Assembly (NCBI GenBank): GCA_039881145.1
Contig: JAYKKI010000027.1
Coordinates: forward strand, 18,673,001 to 18,737,000
Reading direction: 5' to 3'
DNA from: Druceiella hillmani
Lineage: Eukaryota; Arthropoda; Insecta; Lepidoptera; Hepialidae
Length of the DNA: 64,000 nucleotides
Positions 59,646-64,000 of this stretch are shown here, in pieces. The notes under the pieces are model-generated. The model saw only the letters and a program-made list of their open reading frames with translations. It did not search any database and was not told the DNA's origin. The first letter of the stretch is position 1. Each line of letters opens with the position of its first letter. A program made the translations under genes and the position numbers.

Positions 59646-61106
59646 CGACTCGATGGGTCCCCAAGCTGCCGCTTGTCTTGAAATACGGAGACTGTATCGC
59701 GTAAATTTAAATACAGTTTCATTGTATTTTATTTTGTTTCTATTTATTAATGTTACTGTCCCAGTTGAAGAAAATTACACTTCATTTTCCCAAAAGGATA
59801 ACAAAGTCCACTTAGCAAAGCTAAATTTCCATCGAATTTTGAGGTGCTTGACCAGAAAGAAATTTTTTTGATAGATAGGTATTAAAAACACGGAACAAAA
59901 AATACTGTTGAAAAATAAAATATTTTACAGAAATTAGGAAGAAATAAAAAAAAATTTTCGATGGTAATTATATTACCATAGTTTAAAAATAAATAAATTC
60001 ACTTTGCCTTGGCGTTTTAATTATTTTTAATTACCAAGATAGTTTGGAAGCTGTATGTGAAATAAAATCTACATAAAAAAACTAATTCTTTCGAATCCCT
60101 GAAATAGGGATTGATCATCAATAAAATTAGCCCCAATGTCCAATATTTGAACTTCTTCTTCGGGCTACTACACTACATCGATCAATATCATTGTTAAAAT
60201 TTTGTGTAGCAGGCAATATATGCACAATTAAAACCACTTAATTAAAACCATGTATACAATTTGAAACTTAATTAAAAAAATATGGAAAATAGACAGATCA
60301 ATCAATGACGCGAGTCCAGCTTTTCTAAAATAATAGTTCGAACACAAAAATTTTCAAATATTTTGCAAAATTAAAGTTTAATTTTTCTCAATAAATTACT
60401 TACGGAAACGGGAAATTTCATAGGACGTTTCATCAAATGATCTATGCATCCACTAACATAGAATTTTTCAAAATGCAACAACAAAAAGCTAAAATGGGTG
60501 TTAATATTCGTATGAAATTATTAGACCACCTATTAACTTAAAACATCATGAAAATACACTAAAAAGGAATAATTATTTATAGTGCACATGAGTTTTTCAC
60601 TCATCCAACCCTTAAGCGATAATTTTTTGACAATAGAATAAAATTTGAAAATAATTTTATTATAATATAAATTATATTAGGTAGGCTATAAAAATTCATA
60701 TTAACTTAAAAATTAAGCAAAAGTATTATCGAAATAATAATTAGACATAAGTTTTTTTTTAAATAAACCCCTTTGGAGTTAGAGGGTGTGTCCGAAGTTT
60801 GAAACGAAGTAATATTTTTAAAATTTTTTGGTTTTGGTAATTTTGAGGAAACTGTCCTCCAGTGATATAAATTAGATAGCCACTAAGGAGGATTTCTTTT
60901 TCAAAATTAACCCCTGAAGCGATGAAATAGGAGTATAAATATGTAGGAGTTTCGAAAAAAATTAGGACATTCCTTAACATGAAACTTGGAAATGAAGTAA
61001 ATTAGTGAAACGGTTCATTAATTTGGTGGGAATGTCCCTTATTTAATGGAAGTAACTAATTAGAGTTTACAAAATTTAACTCTTGAAAATACATTCAAGT
61101 TATATA
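59646..61106. other. AT-rich sequence, nothing recognised
   Basis: Short frames (59653-59871 plus, 60759-60980 minus) have no motifs. No strong repeat seen. Confidence 0.4.
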
Positions 61107-61255
61107 CATTCAGGTGTTAATTTTGTAAAAATTCATTATCTCTTCAAACTGCCCACCTGAAGATGTTGTCATGCAACAAAACCTCGTCGTGGCTAAGAAT
61201 TTAAATAAAGTAAAAAAATATTACATTACGTAGTTTCATTTAGATGTGAATAAAA
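61107..61255. mobile_element. Degenerate M1 fold-back element, one arm
   Basis: Left tail (TTAATTTTGTAAAAATTCAT) is followed directly by CCCACCTGAAGATGTTGT and a decayed right arm ending TTACGTAGTTTCATTTA. The left arm is missing. Oldest-looking M1 copy of the window. Confidence 0.75.
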
Positions 61256-61835
61256 ATTAAATAAAATTAGACTCCTAAAGGTATGAACTAAGTTCAAACT
61301 TACGGAGAATCGAAAGAAAAAAATTACGATTTTATGGTTTTCACTTCGTAAGCGTTTCCCACCGTGTTTCACATCACGGTTCGTCGAGAGAAAGACCAGG
61401 AAAACCTCGTCAAAAATTGATCAGTCCAAAGAAAGTTACACTTTTTCCTTATATAAACTTACAGAAAACCTCTTATATCCCGCAGTACATATGCCACGTT
61501 TAGACAACTGTAGTTTCGAAAGGGGTGAAAATGGAATGAACGGATGTCGATGGATCAGAAAATACTAGGAGTACTAACATCTCCAAAACTGGAAGAGGCC
61601 GCCCTATCTCAATTGTTGTTATGATGCCCGAAGGCATCTAGATTATTCATAGGCTTAATTTAGGATGCAGAAAATGCGTGAGATTCAAAGCGGAATTGAA
61701 GAAAAATTTTAAATTAAAAAAAAGTAATATTCTGTTTCTGTGTTGGGACTTCCGTATCATGATATTAAAGCCACCGACCATGTTCCAGATCAAAACTTTG
61801 TACCACAATGTGATATAATATTTGATCTGATTTAG

Positions 61836-61838
<3 letters not shown>
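61256..61838. other. Sequence with a moderate GC patch, nothing recognised
   Basis: Patches such as GTTTCACATCACGGTTCGTC (61361) and AAGAGGCCGCCCTATCTC (61593) are GC-richer than average. No frame or repeat partner. Confidence 0.35.
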
Positions 61839-61885
<47 letters not shown>

Positions 61886-61886
61886 A

Positions 61887-61934
<48 letters not shown>

Positions 61935-61935
61935 C
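61839..61935. repeat. (TA)n microsatellite with TGTA interruptions
   Basis: Interrupted TA tract. Confidence 0.97.
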
Positions 61936-62059
61936 AGCCGTGAAAGTACTTTTAGCGTGTATCTTTGCTAATGTACGAAAATGCAGAAAATTGAATAAAG
62001 AATAATTTTATAACATGCTACAAATAATCAATTATATGATATTCACATGAACTTGTTAA

Positions 62060-62240
62060 AGAAAATAATTTCTTTTATCGCCCCAGAAAGATGAAAATAT
62101 ATGTTTGTGATGTCAAATCCGTAGTCGATAACATATCTAGTTTCTGAGGAAAAGAGTTTGTCCGGCTGACAGACAAAAGCACATGTCTCATCACATAGGT
62201 TATTTTTTAACATTTTAGTGTAAAACCTTAAAAACAAGTA
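62060..62240 (+). repeat. Family G-like 3' fragment, degenerate
   Basis: TTTCTGAGGAAAAGAGTTTG, CCGGCTGACAGACAAAAGC and a decayed TTTTTTAACATTTTAGTGTA tail correspond to the tail region of family G. Weak. Confidence 0.4.
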
Positions 62241-62640
62241 TACGTTACACTTCAACTGACTTATTCAGAATACTCAATGTATTTACATTATGGTTTCAGT
62301 TGAAAGATTTGATTTGATTTGAGCATAATTCAAGAGGCGGAGTAATCTGTCTCTTGAATAACTGAGTAAAATACAAATAAGAAAGAAAAATTATTTGTTA
62401 AAAATTAAAAAATGATTTTCATTTCGAATAAAAGTGTGTGTTAATATTGAACTTTTCTTCATGTCAATTTTCATCGTTCAAATGACGTTACGGAAAAAGG
62501 ATTATTCATTCGAATAGATGAAAGACACTTGCCGGTGTCAGCTTATCTAATATTATTCTCACAGTGAATATAATAAGACAGATGGCGCCCATTAGTCTTA
62601 CAGACGTTATCGAAAAGGATGTTGAATATGATGTGTGTAT
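62241..62640. other. AT-rich sequence, nothing recognised
   Basis: One AGATGGCGCCCATTAG block near 62580. No gene. Confidence 0.4.
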
Positions 62641-62651
62641 GTATATATACT

Positions 62652-62709
<58 letters not shown>
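62641..62709. repeat. (TA)n microsatellite
   Basis: TA tract. The minus frame across it is an Ile/Tyr repeat. Confidence 0.97.
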
Positions 62710-62712
<3 letters not shown>

Positions 62713-62979
62713 TACCTCACTACATCTGACACATATTCCCTGATATTTATTTCATAATCAAGTATGATCATGACATAAATATCCTGCACCATAACTTTTA
62801 ATAACAATTTGTTTCATATTTTTATAAAATATTTTATTCCTCATTATTATTATTACGAAATCGCACTGCTTAATAGTTTAAGTACGTACATTCATAAGCT
62901 ATCGTCATTACAATAAGATATTATTTTACAACAAGATGCCAAATATATTACGAAACGCCAACACATCTTATTTCGTAGT

Positions 62980-63240
62980 CGTATTTTGCAGTCGATTTGC
63001 AACGCGGCGCCGGCCAATTCGCGTGAATAGATAGATTTATTCGGCTCCACCGAATTCGGGTCGTGTCGCAGAACGCCCATGCCGTGTACGGCCAACTGAT
63101 TTATTAGTTGTTGCGGCTTGCAACGCTCTCACCGAGCATTGGGCGAAATATCGACGGTCCTTTGAATTTTGCGTCGAACGCAACATTCTTTGTCTTAGCA
63201 AGCTTTTACTATTCTTCGAGCTTTTACCAGTATTGTAAGC
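62980..63240. promoter_or_regulatory. GC-rich island, candidate conserved non-coding element
   Basis: Strong composition outlier with AACGCGGCGCCGGCCAATTC, ATAGATAGATTTATTCGG (TTTATT, caudal/Hox type) and CGTGTACGGCCAACTG. Overlapping short frames on both strands give no recognisable product and no consistent reading. A promoter, enhancer or unannotated exon are all possible. Confidence 0.3.
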
Positions 63241-63695
63241 TTTATAAGATCTGTAACCCTGTTTTAGTAGAATATGGTTCCTTATCAATTTTTACAGAAC
63301 CAGCAGTGTACGCCCCTATTAAATGAAATACATCGTGGTCGATCATAAAAAAGGGACGATTTGAAGTAATTTTCAACATCTTAATTGACCTTTCGTGCAA
63401 ATAAACTCTTTTGCAAAAAAACGGGCACGTATAAGAATAAACCATATCAGAGTTATTTTATTATCATTTGATGCATTTTATGTGGCTATATGATGAAAAT
63501 ATTGTTATTTATTATTGAGACGTCGTTTTTACCTACCTCAGTCATTAAAAATGCGAATAAATAAAAAAAAACAATGTAAAGTCCATAGCCGCGCGTTTTC
63601 ATACTGGTACATTAAAAATGGCTAAAGTTTATTTTTGAATATTTTTTATTAATTTCACATAAAATTTGAAAATTTAGTAACGACTATGGCCTTCT
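63241..63695. other. Probable 3' flank and end of the Tc1-like element
   Basis: Downstream (on the minus strand) of the transposase stop. The GC-richer block TCCATAGCCGCGCGTTTTCA near 63581 may be the element's terminal inverted repeat, but the matching end lies outside the window, so the boundary is unproven. Confidence 0.3.
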
Positions 63696-64000
63696 CTAGT
63701 TAAAATCAATGCTTTCGACGACGTTTTTTATCATTTCCTGAGGAAGACGTTCCCATTCAGCGACGATCACATTTTTAAGGGCCTGAATGTTTTCTGGAGC
63801 TGGTTTTACGGCTCTAATGCGTCGTTTCAGATTATCCCATATATGTTCTATCGGATTGAGGTCGGGACTAGCTGGCCAGGACTAGACTATAGCTGACCAG
63901 TCTAACCGACGAATTCCGGCCTCCTGCACATAAGCATCAATGTCTCTAGAGCGGTGGGCGCGAGCGTTGTCGTCCATAAAAATGGACTCGCCTCCAACTG
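63696..64000 (-). pseudogene. Tc1/mariner DD34E transposase, C-terminal part, pseudogene
   Basis: The minus frame enters at the window edge and ends with TAG at 63696-63698. It encodes the C-terminal third of a Tc1-like transposase, the DDE enzyme that cuts and joins element ends. FMDDNARAHRS holds the second catalytic Asp, SPDLNPIEHIWDNLKRR the catalytic Glu, then a helical tail ending NVVESIDFN. Between LDW and PASPDLNP there are about seven extra codons and one lost codon, so the Asp-Glu interval is 40 residues instead of 34. One extra codon is TAG (63882-63884). The copy is therefore inactive. The first Asp and the DNA-binding domain lie beyond the window. Close match to the family elsewhere suggests a fairly young loss. 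Confidence 0.9.

Overview
The window reads as AT-rich non-coding DNA from an animal, most likely an insect. The evidence is the many (TA)n microsatellites, the fold-back (MITE-like) elements, a decayed Tc1/mariner DD34E transposase at the right edge, and many copies of an insect-type repeat with an AAGTGCGAGTCGGAC head and a GGTACGAAACC tail. I associate that repeat mainly with Lepidoptera, but it may be wider, so I do not name a species. I find no intact protein-coding gene, rRNA, tRNA or CRISPR array. The longest open frames (126 codons) look like chance or unrecognisable remnants.

Layout. 1-10 kb: a half fold-back element, a small GC-rich island (530-729), local tandem duplications and a perfect 84-bp inverted repeat (9249-9447). 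10.8-38.5 kb: a complex of low-copy duplications. A long segment at about 11.9-20.6 kb (copy A) recurs in the same orientation at about 27.8-37.2 kb (copy B). A third partial copy lies at about 23.9-24.7 kb, and an inverted fragment at about 51.2-52.0 kb. Inside and beside these copies sits a dispersed element, called K here, rich in ACGTG cores (10.85, 26.2, 31.9-32.4 and 37.5 kb). One K-like copy is inserted in B but absent from A, which suggests K is or was mobile. 38.4-46 kb: tandem repeats, a miRNA-sized hairpin (39795-39873), further fold-back elements and long TA tracts. 46-63.3 kb: repeats mixed with several short GC-rich islands (46.26-46.69, 48.59-48.88, 54.12-54.30, 57.20-57.65, 58.50-58.68, 62.98-63.24 kb). 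These stand out from the AT-rich background and look like candidate conserved non-coding or cis-regulatory elements; one has a TGATTGATT Exd/Hox-type site. 63.7-64 kb: the 3' end of a Tc1-like transposase pseudogene.

There is no gene network to describe. The window is best seen as an intergenic or intronic desert, possibly near a developmental gene (inference only), shaped by element insertion, tandem duplication and segmental duplication. All repeat relationships were found by eye; boundaries are approximate and no alignment or database search was run.
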